From an uncultured Lachnospiraceae bacterium (lineage in GTDB: Bacteria; Bacillota; Clostridia; Lachnospirales; Lachnospiraceae): a DNA stretch of 8,279 bases. Both the position numbers and the translations under genes were made by a program. Within the stretch, counting starts at the first letter, position 1. Each line of letters opens with the position of its first letter. The notes beneath the pieces are model-generated. The model was not told where the DNA came from and did no database searches. It worked only from the letters and a program-made list of their open reading frames with translations. The stretch lies in NCBI GenBank assembly GCA_902796375.1, contig CADBOW010000002.1, positions 1 to 8,279 of the forward strand. The letters run 5' to 3'. This document shows positions 1 to 6,731 of this stretch, piece by piece.

Positions 1-1035
1 CTACTGCTTTCCCTGCATGGCATGGAGTCTCAGCTGCCCGCAGGCGGCATCAATATCCCTGCCCATACTCCTTCTAATTGTAACATTAATTCGGTTTCTT
101 TCAAGTATTATTTTGAATTTTAGGACCGAGTCCGCATCACTGCGCCTGAAATCCCGTTCATCTATAGGATTTACCGGGATCAGATTCACATGTCCGTGAA
201 GAGGCTCCAGAAGCTCTGCCAGACGCATGGCATGTGCCTCGGAATCATTCACGCCCTTCACAAGACTGTATTCAAATGTAACTCTCCTATGGGTCTGCTG
301 AAAATAATACCGGACCGCATCCAGGGTCTCCTCCAGAGAATACCGGTTGGCCACGGGCATCAGATTCCTCCGTTCCTCATCCGTGGTGGCATGCAGGGAC
401 AGGGCAAAGGTAATGGGCATCCCCTCCTCCGCCAGCGCCCGGATCTTCGGAACCAGTCCGCAGCTGGATACCGTAATGCTGCGAAGACTGAGCTGATATC
501 CCTCCGGATCCGAGATCAGCTCCAGAAACCGGATCAGATTATCATAGTTGTCCAGAGGCTCACCGGTCCCCATCACAACCACATTGTCAACCCGCTTTCC
601 GGTCAGATTCACTGCCTGGTAGATCTGTCCCAGCATTTCCGAAGCCGAAAGATTCCTGACCAGTCCGCCGATGGTGGAGGCACAGAAACGGCAGCCCATC
701 CTGCATCCCGCCTGAGAGGATATGCACAGGGAATTCCCGTGGTGATATGGCATGAAAACCGTTTCAATGATCTGTCCGTCCTGCAGCCGGAAGAGGAACT
801 TCATGGTCCCGTCCTCCTTCGATGTCAGCCGCTTCCATTCCCGGACCGTCACCATCTCATCCCGCAGCTGATCCCTCAGCTTCGCCGGAAGGTTCTTCAT
901 CTGATCCACATCCTGAACCCGGTTCCTATGCATCCATCCGTAGAGCTGGGACGCCCGAAAGGCCGGCCAGCCCAGTTCCTTCATATATTCAGTTAATTCC
1001 TGCCTGCTCATGGAAGCAGGATCCCGCCGATCCAT
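1..1035 (-). CDS. rlmN: 23S rRNA (adenine-2503-C2) methyltransferase RlmN
   Basis: Radical-SAM enzyme that in this family methylates C2 of A2503 in 23S rRNA and A37 of some tRNAs, in the cytoplasm. The 344-residue protein has the usual family length. After an N-terminal helical domain (about 1-85), the iron-sulfur motif CRMGCRFC gives Cys111, Cys115 and Cys118. GTGEPLDNYDN follows. Near the C-terminus, DIDAACGQL carries Cys332, the equivalent of the methyl-accepting Cys355 of E. coli. The frame stays open to a TTG at 1059, but that codon has no ribosome binding site and lies inside rsmB. I chose the ATG at 1035, which has GGAG 11 bases upstream and overlaps the rsmB stop by one base (TGATG), suggesting translational coupling. 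The TAG stop occupies bases 1-3, so the gene is complete. It is last in the visible operon; in B. subtilis prpC and prkC come next. Confidence 0.96.
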   Translation of the reverse strand: MDRRDPASMSRQELTEYMKELGWPAFRASQLYGWMHRNRVQDVDQMKNLPAKLRDQLRDEMVTVREWKRLTSKEDGTMKFLFRLQDGQIIETVFMPYHHGNSLCISSQAGCRMGCRFCASTIGGLVRNLSASEMLGQIYQAVNLTGKRVDNVVVMGTGEPLDNYDNLIRFLELISDPEGYQLSLRSITVSSCGLVPKIRALAEEGMPITFALSLHATTDEERRNLMPVANRYSLEETLDAVRYYFQQTHRRVTFEYSLVKGVNDSEAHAMRLAELLEPLHGHVNLIPVNPIDERDFRRSDADSVLKFKIILERNRINVTIRRSMGRDIDAACGQLRLHAMQGKQ

Positions 1036-2336
1036 CAATTTCTTTTCTCCATCAGACAAAAATAAAATCCGTCGCAGGGATCGATGCCCTGCAGAAACTG
1101 CCGTTCTTCCCTGACTTCAAATTCCGGATGCCTGCCCAGGAAGAGCTCCTTCGCCTCCTGATTCTCCTCCTTCAGAATGGTACAGGTGGAGAACAGAAGC
1201 CTGCCGCCGGTACGCACATATCCGGCTGCCGCGTCCAAAATCTGCTGTCCCTGCCGGACCAGTGCCCGGACTCCCTCCGGCGTCACATGGTATTTGATAT
1301 CGTTCTTCCTCCCCATGACTCCCAGACCGGAGCAGGGGATATCCGCGATCACGGCATCATAGGCCTCCAGGTCCTCCGGAACGGTCTCCAGAGCATCCTG
1401 TACCTGAATATTCATACTGATTCCCAGCCGTTCCGCATTTTCCCGGATGCGTTCCGTCTTCTCCTCCGTAAGATCCCTGGCCGTCACCAGCGCTCCCAGC
1501 TCGGCGGCGTAGCACGCCTTCCCACCGGGCGCGGAGCATACATCCAGAAGCTTCTCTCCCTCCGCCGGTGCAAGTGCCTCCACCGTACAGATGGAGCTTT
1601 CATCCTGTACGGAGAATCTGCCCTCCCGATATCCGGGAAGCCTTCTCACGAAATCCACGGAGCCGACCCGAAGTGCCATGGAACTCATTTCCCCGGGAAC
1701 CGCCTCCACGCCTGCGTCCGTAAGGAATCGAAGCAGCTCCTCCGGAGTCTGTCTGGTGCTGTTGCAGCGGATGGACAGCTGACGTTCCTCAAAGCATGCC
1801 GCCAGGATCCGTTCTGCCTTCCCGGCTCCGTACTCCTCCGCAAGCCTCGTACAGATCCATTCCGGCGTGGAATATCGGATCCGGGGAGCCGAATCCAGCA
1901 GCGTCTGAACCGTTCCGTCTCCGATCCCGCGCTGGACACTGCGGAGGATCCCGTTTACAACTCCCTGAAGTCCCTCCAGATGATGCTTCCGCATCAGCTG
2001 TCCTGCTTCATGGATGACGGCCCGATCCGGCACACTGTCCATATACAGCATCTGATAAACGCTCATCCGAAGCACACAGCGTACCTTCGGCTTCTGTTTC
2101 TCCATAGGGATCCGTGCATACCGATCCAGGATCGCATCCAGCTGGAGACGGTATTCCGTAGTCCCCTCCACCAGCCGGCTGATAAACGCCCGATAGGTCT
2201 TGTCCGTAAACTGGATCTTTCGAAGCCCCTCCTCCAGTGCCTGGGAGGAAAGCCTTCCATTCCGATCCATATCCAGCAGGATCTCCAGAGCCGTTTCCCT
2301 TTCTCCGTCCTTCTGCTTCTTCTTCCCATCCGTCAT
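1035..2336 (-). CDS. rsmB: 16S rRNA (cytosine-967-C5) methyltransferase RsmB
   Basis: S-adenosylmethionine-dependent enzyme that makes m5C967 in 16S rRNA, acting on ribosome assembly intermediates in the cytoplasm. The 433 residues match the family length. A NusB-like RNA-binding domain covers about 10-140. The methyltransferase domain holds motif I (LLDVCSAPGGKA, about 263-274), motif IV with Cys335 (ADIPCSGLGV) and motif VI with Cys385 (FSTCTILKEEN). In this family the motif VI cysteine is the nucleophile and the motif IV cysteine helps release the product. Both are present, so the protein looks active. The ATG at 2336 starts one base after the fmt stop and has AGGAG six bases upstream, formed by the last codons of fmt. 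A related m5C methyltransferase is less likely because the NusB-like domain is present. Confidence 0.96.
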   Translation of the reverse strand: MTDGKKKQKDGERETALEILLDMDRNGRLSSQALEEGLRKIQFTDKTYRAFISRLVEGTTEYRLQLDAILDRYARIPMEKQKPKVRCVLRMSVYQMLYMDSVPDRAVIHEAGQLMRKHHLEGLQGVVNGILRSVQRGIGDGTVQTLLDSAPRIRYSTPEWICTRLAEEYGAGKAERILAACFEERQLSIRCNSTRQTPEELLRFLTDAGVEAVPGEMSSMALRVGSVDFVRRLPGYREGRFSVQDESSICTVEALAPAEGEKLLDVCSAPGGKACYAAELGALVTARDLTEEKTERIRENAERLGISMNIQVQDALETVPEDLEAYDAVIADIPCSGLGVMGRKNDIKYHVTPEGVRALVRQGQQILDAAAGYVRTGGRLLFSTCTILKEENQEAKELFLGRHPEFEVREERQFLQGIDPCDGFYFCLMEKRN

Positions 2337-2337
2337 T

Positions 2338-3264
2338 TCATACTCCTACCTGCATCCCCGTCTCCAGCTTCTTTCCATTGAGAAATGCAGCCGTATCCAT
2401 GGGTTTCTTGCCTTCCGGCTGCAGGCTGCGGATCCTCAGAGCCCCTTTGCCGCAGGCAATGGTAAATGTCTTCTTTGTCACCTCGATCACGGTTCCCGGA
2501 TTTCCTTCTCCCTCCGTCACATCGGCGGCATAGATCTTAACGTTCCGTCCGTCGATCAGCGTGTAGGCGCAGGGCCAGGGGATCAGTGCACGGATCCCGC
2601 GCTCCAGCTCTTCCGCTGTTTTTGTGAAATCCATCCGTCCCATGGATTTGTCCAGCATTTTCGCATAGGTGGATTCCTCTTCCTTCTGAGGGATCCGGAC
2701 TGCGGTACCCGCTTCCAGCTTCTCCATGGTACTGAGGATCAGCTGTCCTCCCAGCTCCGCCAGACGTTTCGTCAGTCCCTCTCCCGTGTCCGTGGGAAGG
2801 ATCTCCGTTTCCAGCTGCTCTATCATATCCCCGGTATCCAGTCCTTTGGCCATATACATGGTGGTAACCCCGGTCTTCTTCTCTCCCTCCAGGATACAGC
2901 GCTCGATGGGTGCTGCCCCCCGGTATTTCGGAAGAAGGGACGCATGAATGTTGATGCAGCCCAGCGGCGGGATCTGCAGAATGCTTTCCGGAAGGATCTG
3001 ACCATATGCAGCCACGATGATCATCTCGGGAGCCAGGCTTCGGAGCATGGATACATTTTCCTCATCTCTCAGCTTCTCAGGCTGAAAGACAGGAATCCCC
3101 AGCTCTGCGGCCCGGACCTTCACCGGCGGAGGCTGAAGCTTACCGGACCGTCCCTTCGGTTTGTCCGGCTGGGTATATACCGCAGCGATCTCATGCCCCG
3201 CATCCGCTATGGCAGACAGTGCAGTAACCGCAAATTCCGGAGTTCCCATAAAGACTACTCTCAT
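2338..3264 (-). CDS. fmt: Methionyl-tRNA formyltransferase
   Basis: Transfers a formyl group from 10-formyltetrahydrofolate to the amino group of methionyl-initiator tRNA, allowing bacterial translation initiation. The protein is 308 residues, close to the usual 310-315. The N-terminal catalytic domain (about 1-190) begins MRVVFMGTPEFA and contains the INIHASLLPKYRGAAPI signature and GLDTGD. By alignment with E. coli from memory, the catalytic Asn, His and Asp are Asn105, His107 and Asp143. The rest is the C-terminal tRNA-binding barrel. The ATG overlaps the def stop as ATGA, so fmt is probably translated by ribosomes finishing def. Its ribosome binding site lies within the glutamate codons of def. 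Def removes the formyl group that this enzyme adds, so the pairing is functional as well as physical. Confidence 0.97.
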   Translation of the reverse strand: MRVVFMGTPEFAVTALSAIADAGHEIAAVYTQPDKPKGRSGKLQPPPVKVRAAELGIPVFQPEKLRDEENVSMLRSLAPEMIIVAAYGQILPESILQIPPLGCINIHASLLPKYRGAAPIERCILEGEKKTGVTTMYMAKGLDTGDMIEQLETEILPTDTGEGLTKRLAELGGQLILSTMEKLEAGTAVRIPQKEEESTYAKMLDKSMGRMDFTKTAEELERGIRALIPWPCAYTLIDGRNVKIYAADVTEGEGNPGTVIEVTKKTFTIACGKGALRIRSLQPEGKKPMDTAAFLNGKKLETGMQVGV

Positions 3265-3767
3265 ACTTCCTCCTCTTCCTCTTCTTCCTCTTCCTCCGGA
3301 AGCGGAACATCCACCCGATGCAGACCGTCGATGGCAAGATCCTTATACAGAACCCCATCCAGATGATCCAGTTCATGGCAGATGCAGCGGGCCAGAAGCT
3401 CGGTACCTTCCACGGTTATGGGATTCATTTCCCGGTCGAAGGCTTTGCAGACCACATGCTCCGGACGGGACACTTCACCTGCAAGACCCGGCAGGGACAG
3501 ACATCCTTCCTCTCCGACCTGCTCCCCGTCGGAGGATACGATCTCCGGATTGATCAGCACCAGCGGATTCCCGTCCATCACATCGATCACGACGATCCGC
3601 TTCAGGACACCCACCTGAGGTGCCGCAAGTCCGACTCCTGCCGCATCATACATCGTTTCAAACATATCATCGATCAGCTCACTGATCCTGGGGGTGATCT
3701 CCTTCACCGGCTTACATGTCATACGGAGGATATCATCTCCATCCACTCTGATATTTCGAATAGCCAT
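3261..3767 (-). CDS. def: Peptide deformylase with poly-glutamate tail
   Basis: Metalloenzyme that removes the N-terminal formyl group from nascent proteins at the ribosome exit. The 168-residue protein carries all three family motifs: GVGLAAPQ (44-51), EGCLSLP (87-93, metal ligand Cys89) and HELDH (131-135, two histidine ligands and the catalytic glutamate). It should therefore be active. The length and the EGCLSLP form fit the shorter bacterial enzymes. The C-terminus is odd: after VPLP come ten consecutive glutamates (158-167) and a valine. Their GAG/GAA codons make a long purine run that holds the fmt ribosome binding site. The ATG at 3767 has AAGGAG seven bases upstream, and that site overlaps the priA stop; the intergenic gap is 12 bases. 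Confidence 0.97.
   Translation of the reverse strand: MAIRNIRVDGDDILRMTCKPVKEITPRISELIDDMFETMYDAAGVGLAAPQVGVLKRIVVIDVMDGNPLVLINPEIVSSDGEQVGEEGCLSLPGLAGEVSRPEHVVCKAFDREMNPITVEGTELLARCICHELDHLDGVLYKDLAIDGLHRVDVPLPEEEEEEEEEEV
3269..3274 (-). promoter_or_regulatory. fmt ribosome binding site inside def
   Basis: AGGAGG on the minus strand, four bases before the fmt ATG, formed by glutamate codons of def. Further GAGG and GGAAG copies lie upstream in the same purine run, so the optimum site for the ribosome is not unique. The spacing is short but usable. Confidence 0.8.
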
Positions 3768-3779
3768 AGTATTTCTCCT

Positions 3780-5789
3780 TTATAAAATGTGCATGGGATC
3801 GAAGTCATAGTAGACCTCGACTCCCCGTTCTTCATACATCCGATCCGTAAGTTCCTTCAGCTGTCCGGGGATCTCACTTAACCGGGCCTCCGTCTCCGCC
3901 CTTGCATAGATCACCTGCCGGAAAATGTCATTCAGCCTGGAAATGAATGCCGGCCCCGGCCCGGTGAGGATCACCTCCGGCGCCTTCTGTCCTTCCAGCT
4001 GTTTCATCAGCTCCCCGGCGGACACCACCGCTTCCTGCTCCTCTCTCGCGGTCACCAGAATACCCAGCATATGGGTCACCGGCGGGTAGCCCAGCAGCCT
4101 TCTGTACGCCATTTCGTAACGGTAGAACTGCAGATAGTCCTGGGTCATCGCCGTCCGGATCACATAATGCTCCGGTTTGTAGGTCTGGATCACCACCCGG
4201 CCGGGCTGCGTCCCTCTGCCCGCACGTCCTGCTGCCTGAGTCAGCAGATTATAACACCGTTCTCCGGAACGGAAATCGCTGTCAAACAGTCCCAGATCCG
4301 CCAGCAGGATGCCCACCACCGTAACCCGGGGGAAATCATGTCCCTTGACGATCATCTGGGTTCCGATCATACAGTCGGCCTGTCCGTCATGAAAGCTTTG
4401 AAGAAGCGCTCCGTGGGCTCCCTTCTTCTGCGTGGTATCCCGATCCATCCGGATCGTCCGGATCCCGGGAAAGAGACGTTGAACCTCCTGTTCCACACGT
4501 TCCGTACCGATGCCGTATCCTCCGATCAGACCGGAGTGACAGGAAGGACATGCCTTCGGCATTTTCTCCGTATGCCCGCAGTAATGGCATAACAGGGTAT
4601 CCCGCCCGTGCAGCGCCAGGGATACATCGCATTTCGGACATCGGATCGCCTCACCGCAGCTTCTGCAGGACACAAAGCTGCTCATGCCTCTCCGGTTCAG
4701 AAACAGCATCACCTGCTCCCCTCTTTGAAATGCGCCCTGCATCTCGGCATACAGCCTGCGTGACAGAATGTTTCTGTTCCCGGCCCGAAGCTCTTCCCTC
4801 AGGTCGATCACCTCCACCTCCGCCAGTTCCTGTCCTTCTGCCCGTTCCGGAAGAGACAGCAGCTGAAATGTCCCTTCCTCCGCCGCACGATAGGACTCTA
4901 CGGCAGGGGTGGCCGAGCCCAGAACCACGGCGGCGCCCTCCAGCTCCGCCCGTTTCAGTGCCACATCCCTGGCATGATACTTCGGCGTGCTGTCGCTTTT
5001 ATAGGCCCCGTCATGCTCCTCATCTATGATGATGAGACCCAGATTCGGAAATGGGGTAAAAAGTGCGGATCGTGGTCCGATCATGATATCCACTGTCCCG
5101 TCCAGTACCTGCTGCAGCTCCCGGTATCTCTCTCCCCGGCTGAGACCGGAATGAAGGATCGCGATCCTGTCCTGAAATGCCGTCCGGAACCGGGCCACCG
5201 TCTGATAGGTGAGAGCGATCTCCGGCACAAGAACGATCACACTCTTCCCGTCCTCGATCACCCGTTTCGCCATCTGCAGATAGACCTCTGTCTTTCCGCT
5301 GCCGGTGATCCCGTGAAGCAGATAACAGCCGCGTTTTCCTTCGTCCCAGTCCTGCCGGAAGCTCTGATATGCCTTCTTCTGGTATTCATTCAGTGCGTCC
5401 ACCGGCAGAAACTCCGGTTCAAACTGCCTCAGATCCTTCCGGACCGCAGCAGCACGCACCTTCTCCTTCACCGGCATTACGGTATTCAATGCACTGATCA
5501 TGGTACATCCGTATTTCTGCCGCATCCATCCCGCCAGGCGGATCATCCGGCTTTCCACCGGAAGACGGCCCGCAGGGATCCGAAGGATCGGCTTCACCTT
5601 ATCCTCCTCCCAGCAGCTGGTCTCACTGACGGATATCACATAGCCCTTCCTGGGACGTGTTCCCTGCCCGAAGGGAACCATCACGGGAGTACCGACCGTC
5701 ACTTTCCCCTCCAGCTCCTCGGGGATCCGGTAGGAGAAGGTCTTATCCACTGCCTTATGCGAAATGTCCACGATCACGTCTGCGTACAT
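3780..5789 (-). CDS. priA: Primosomal protein N' (PriA), replication-restart helicase, apparently without winged-helix domain
   Basis: ATP-dependent 3'-5' DNA helicase that recognises stalled forks and reloads the replicative helicase. The 669 residues run as: 3'-end DNA-binding domain (about 1-105), helicase lobe 1 with Walker A GITGSGKTE (160-168) and DEEH (256-259), a zinc region with eight cysteines (375, 378, 384, 387, 401, 404, 414, 417), lobe 2 with GRAGR (521-525), and the C-terminal domain. E. coli PriA has 732 residues and B. subtilis about 805. Only about 28 residues separate the end of the first domain (MPVKEK) from LNEYQ, where E. coli has about 100 including the winged helix. 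The reading frame is unbroken there, so this is not an obvious frameshift. I chose the ATG at 5789, with GAGGAAGG just upstream; a TTG at 5804 would begin within the upstream hairpin's T-rich tail. Confidence 0.95.
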   Translation of the reverse strand: MYADVIVDISHKAVDKTFSYRIPEELEGKVTVGTPVMVPFGQGTRPRKGYVISVSETSCWEEDKVKPILRIPAGRLPVESRMIRLAGWMRQKYGCTMISALNTVMPVKEKVRAAAVRKDLRQFEPEFLPVDALNEYQKKAYQSFRQDWDEGKRGCYLLHGITGSGKTEVYLQMAKRVIEDGKSVIVLVPEIALTYQTVARFRTAFQDRIAILHSGLSRGERYRELQQVLDGTVDIMIGPRSALFTPFPNLGLIIIDEEHDGAYKSDSTPKYHARDVALKRAELEGAAVVLGSATPAVESYRAAEEGTFQLLSLPERAEGQELAEVEVIDLREELRAGNRNILSRRLYAEMQGAFQRGEQVMLFLNRRGMSSFVSCRSCGEAIRCPKCDVSLALHGRDTLLCHYCGHTEKMPKACPSCHSGLIGGYGIGTERVEQEVQRLFPGIRTIRMDRDTTQKKGAHGALLQSFHDGQADCMIGTQMIVKGHDFPRVTVVGILLADLGLFDSDFRSGERCYNLLTQAAGRAGRGTQPGRVVIQTYKPEHYVIRTAMTQDYLQFYRYEMAYRRLLGYPPVTHMLGILVTAREEQEAVVSAGELMKQLEGQKAPEVILTGPGPAFISRLNDIFRQVIYARAETEARLSEIPGQLKELTDRMYEERGVEVYYDFDPMHIL

Positions 5790-5794
5790 GATAC

Positions 5795-5802
5795 CCTTCC
5801 TC
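5795..5802 (-). promoter_or_regulatory. priA ribosome binding site
   Basis: GAGGAAGG on the minus strand, ending five bases before the ATG at 5789. It decides the start in favour of that ATG, because the TTG at 5804 has no such sequence in front of it. It directly follows the T-rich tail of the hairpin at 5803-5832. Confidence 0.8.
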
Positions 5803-5832
5803 AAAAGAAGCAGGTGACGAAGCCACCTGCTT
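5803..5832 (-). terminator. Candidate intrinsic terminator or attenuator between rpoZ and priA
   Basis: Read on the minus strand, AAGCAGGTG (5832-5824) and CACCTGCTT (5816-5808) form a perfect nine-pair stem around a seven-base loop. The second arm's final TT continues as CTTTT. This is the shape of a rho-independent terminator, though the T tract is interrupted by one C and short. It starts nine bases after the rpoZ stop codon and ends just before the priA ribosome binding site. It could lower transcription into the priA-rlmN genes or mark an RNA end. Confidence 0.6.
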
Positions 5833-5840
5833 AATAATCT

Positions 5841-6080
5841 TTACTCATCATCTCCGACGATCTTAACCTTGCCATGATAGAGCTCATCCACTGCTATGGA
5901 AAGAGGCTTCTTTCCCTCAGCATGCTCAACCAGCGGCTGATCCAGTCCTGCCACCAGCTGTCTGGCTCTCTTTGCCGTTGCAAGCACGATGGAATAACGG
6001 CTCTGTACCATCGGCTGCTCTCCCGGCTCCACTTCCTTGTTTACAACCTCCATCAGATCACTATAAGACGGATGTATCAT
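5841..6080 (-). CDS. rpoZ: RNA polymerase omega subunit
   Basis: Small RNA polymerase subunit that binds the beta' subunit and helps assembly of the core enzyme. The protein is 79 residues, normal for clostridial omega. The conserved core SRYSIVLATAKRARQL (about 28-43) is the RpoZ signature, followed by KPLSIAVDELYHGKVKI near the end. The ATG at 6080 has AAGGAG eight bases upstream, and that site abuts the gmk stop; the gap to gmk is 15 bases. The gmk-rpoZ pair is conserved across many Firmicutes and proteobacteria. A hairpin follows nine bases after its TAA stop, so omega may be the last gene of the strongly transcribed segment. Confidence 0.95.
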   Translation of the reverse strand: MIHPSYSDLMEVVNKEVEPGEQPMVQSRYSIVLATAKRARQLVAGLDQPLVEHAEGKKPLSIAVDELYHGKVKIVGDDE

Positions 6081-6095
6081 TTTCAGTTCTCCTTT

Positions 6096-6719
6096 CTACT
6101 CATTCCCTGCCCGGAAGCTATCCTGAAGCTGTTGAATGAAATCCTCATTTCTCTCTTTCTTACATTTACCGCCTAGTATAACCGAATGTACGGTATCAAT
6201 GCAAGTATCTAAATCATCATTTATAACAATATAATCATAATATCCGATCATTTCCGACTCTTCCGCCGCCCGACGAAGCCTTTTCTCTACCTGCTCCTCT
6301 GTCTCCGAGCCGCGTCCGGTGAGACGATCCCTCAGTGTTTCGGCATCCTTCGTGGTTATAAAGATCAGTTGTGCATCCGTATACTGCTTTTTGATGATCC
6401 GGGCTCCCTGAACCTCAATCTCCAGGATCACATCCCGGCCGGCCTTCAGCTCATCCTCAACGAATTTTCTGGGAGTACCGTAGAAATTATCCACGTACTG
6501 TGCCCACTCTATGAGCCCGTTGTAATCGATCAGATTCCGAAATTCAGCTTCTGTTTTAAAATAATAATCCTTCCCGTCCACTTCTCCCGGCCGCGGAGCT
6601 CTTGTCGTTGCGGATATGGACAGGCTGTAGCCGTACTTGTCCACCAGCCCCTTCACAACCGTTCCTTTTCCCGCTCCGGAGAAACCGGAAATGACGATCA
6701 GCTGTCCTCTCTTTTCCAT
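6096..6719 (-). CDS. gmk: Guanylate kinase
   Basis: Converts GMP or dGMP to the diphosphate using ATP, an essential step of guanine nucleotide supply in the cytoplasm. The protein has 207 residues, the usual length. The P-loop GFSGAGKGT lies at 12-20. The GMP-binding segment TTRAPRPGEVDGKDYYF (about 38-54) and FYGTPR (79-84) follow, and the lid region includes RLTGRGSET (132-140). The ATG at 6719 has AGGAGG eight bases upstream, overlapping the yicC stop; the gap is 12 bases. Codons near the C-terminus (about residues 159-192) change abruptly: ATA, TTA, CTA and AGA appear where the rest of the gene prefers ATC, CTG and CGG. The protein sequence itself still looks like guanylate kinase. Confidence 0.97.
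   Translation of the reverse strand: MEKRGQLIVISGFSGAGKGTVVKGLVDKYGYSLSISATTRAPRPGEVDGKDYYFKTEAEFRNLIDYNGLIEWAQYVDNFYGTPRKFVEDELKAGRDVILEIEVQGARIIKKQYTDAQLIFITTKDAETLRDRLTGRGSETEEQVEKRLRRAAEESEMIGYYDYIVINDDLDTCIDTVHSVILGGKCKKERNEDFIQQLQDSFRAGNE
6175..6204 (-). promoter_or_regulatory. Possible internal promoter for rpoZ within gmk
   Basis: On the minus strand TTGCAT (6204-6199), an 18-base spacer and TATACT (6180-6175) resemble a sigma-A promoter. The -10 matches five of six consensus bases but the -35 only three. It lies in an AT-rich patch about 95 bases before the rpoZ ATG. AT-rich coding sequence produces such matches by chance, so this is tentative. Confidence 0.25.
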
Positions 6720-6731
6720 CTCGGTATCCTC

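Noticed and set aside
822..2381. Plus-strand open frame of 519 codons across rsmB and rlmN
   Set aside because: It lies opposite genes with clear catalytic motifs, resembles no family I know and has a Ser/Pro/Arg/His/Leu-rich composition typical of antisense frames. The codon bias of the real genes leaves few stops on this strand.
2200..3366. Plus-strand open frame of 388 codons across def, fmt and the start of rsmB
   Set aside because: It is antisense to fmt. Its serine run is only the reverse reading of the glutamate codons of def.
3780..5789. priA as a frameshifted or broken gene because of its short length
   Set aside because: The frame is continuous, all helicase and zinc motifs are present, and the missing part corresponds to one domain.
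5845..5960. Promoter for priA inside rpoZ (TTTCCA, 17 bases, TATCAT)
   Set aside because: The -35 box matches only four of six bases, and it lies upstream of the terminator-like hairpin. The match is no better than chance in coding sequence of this length.
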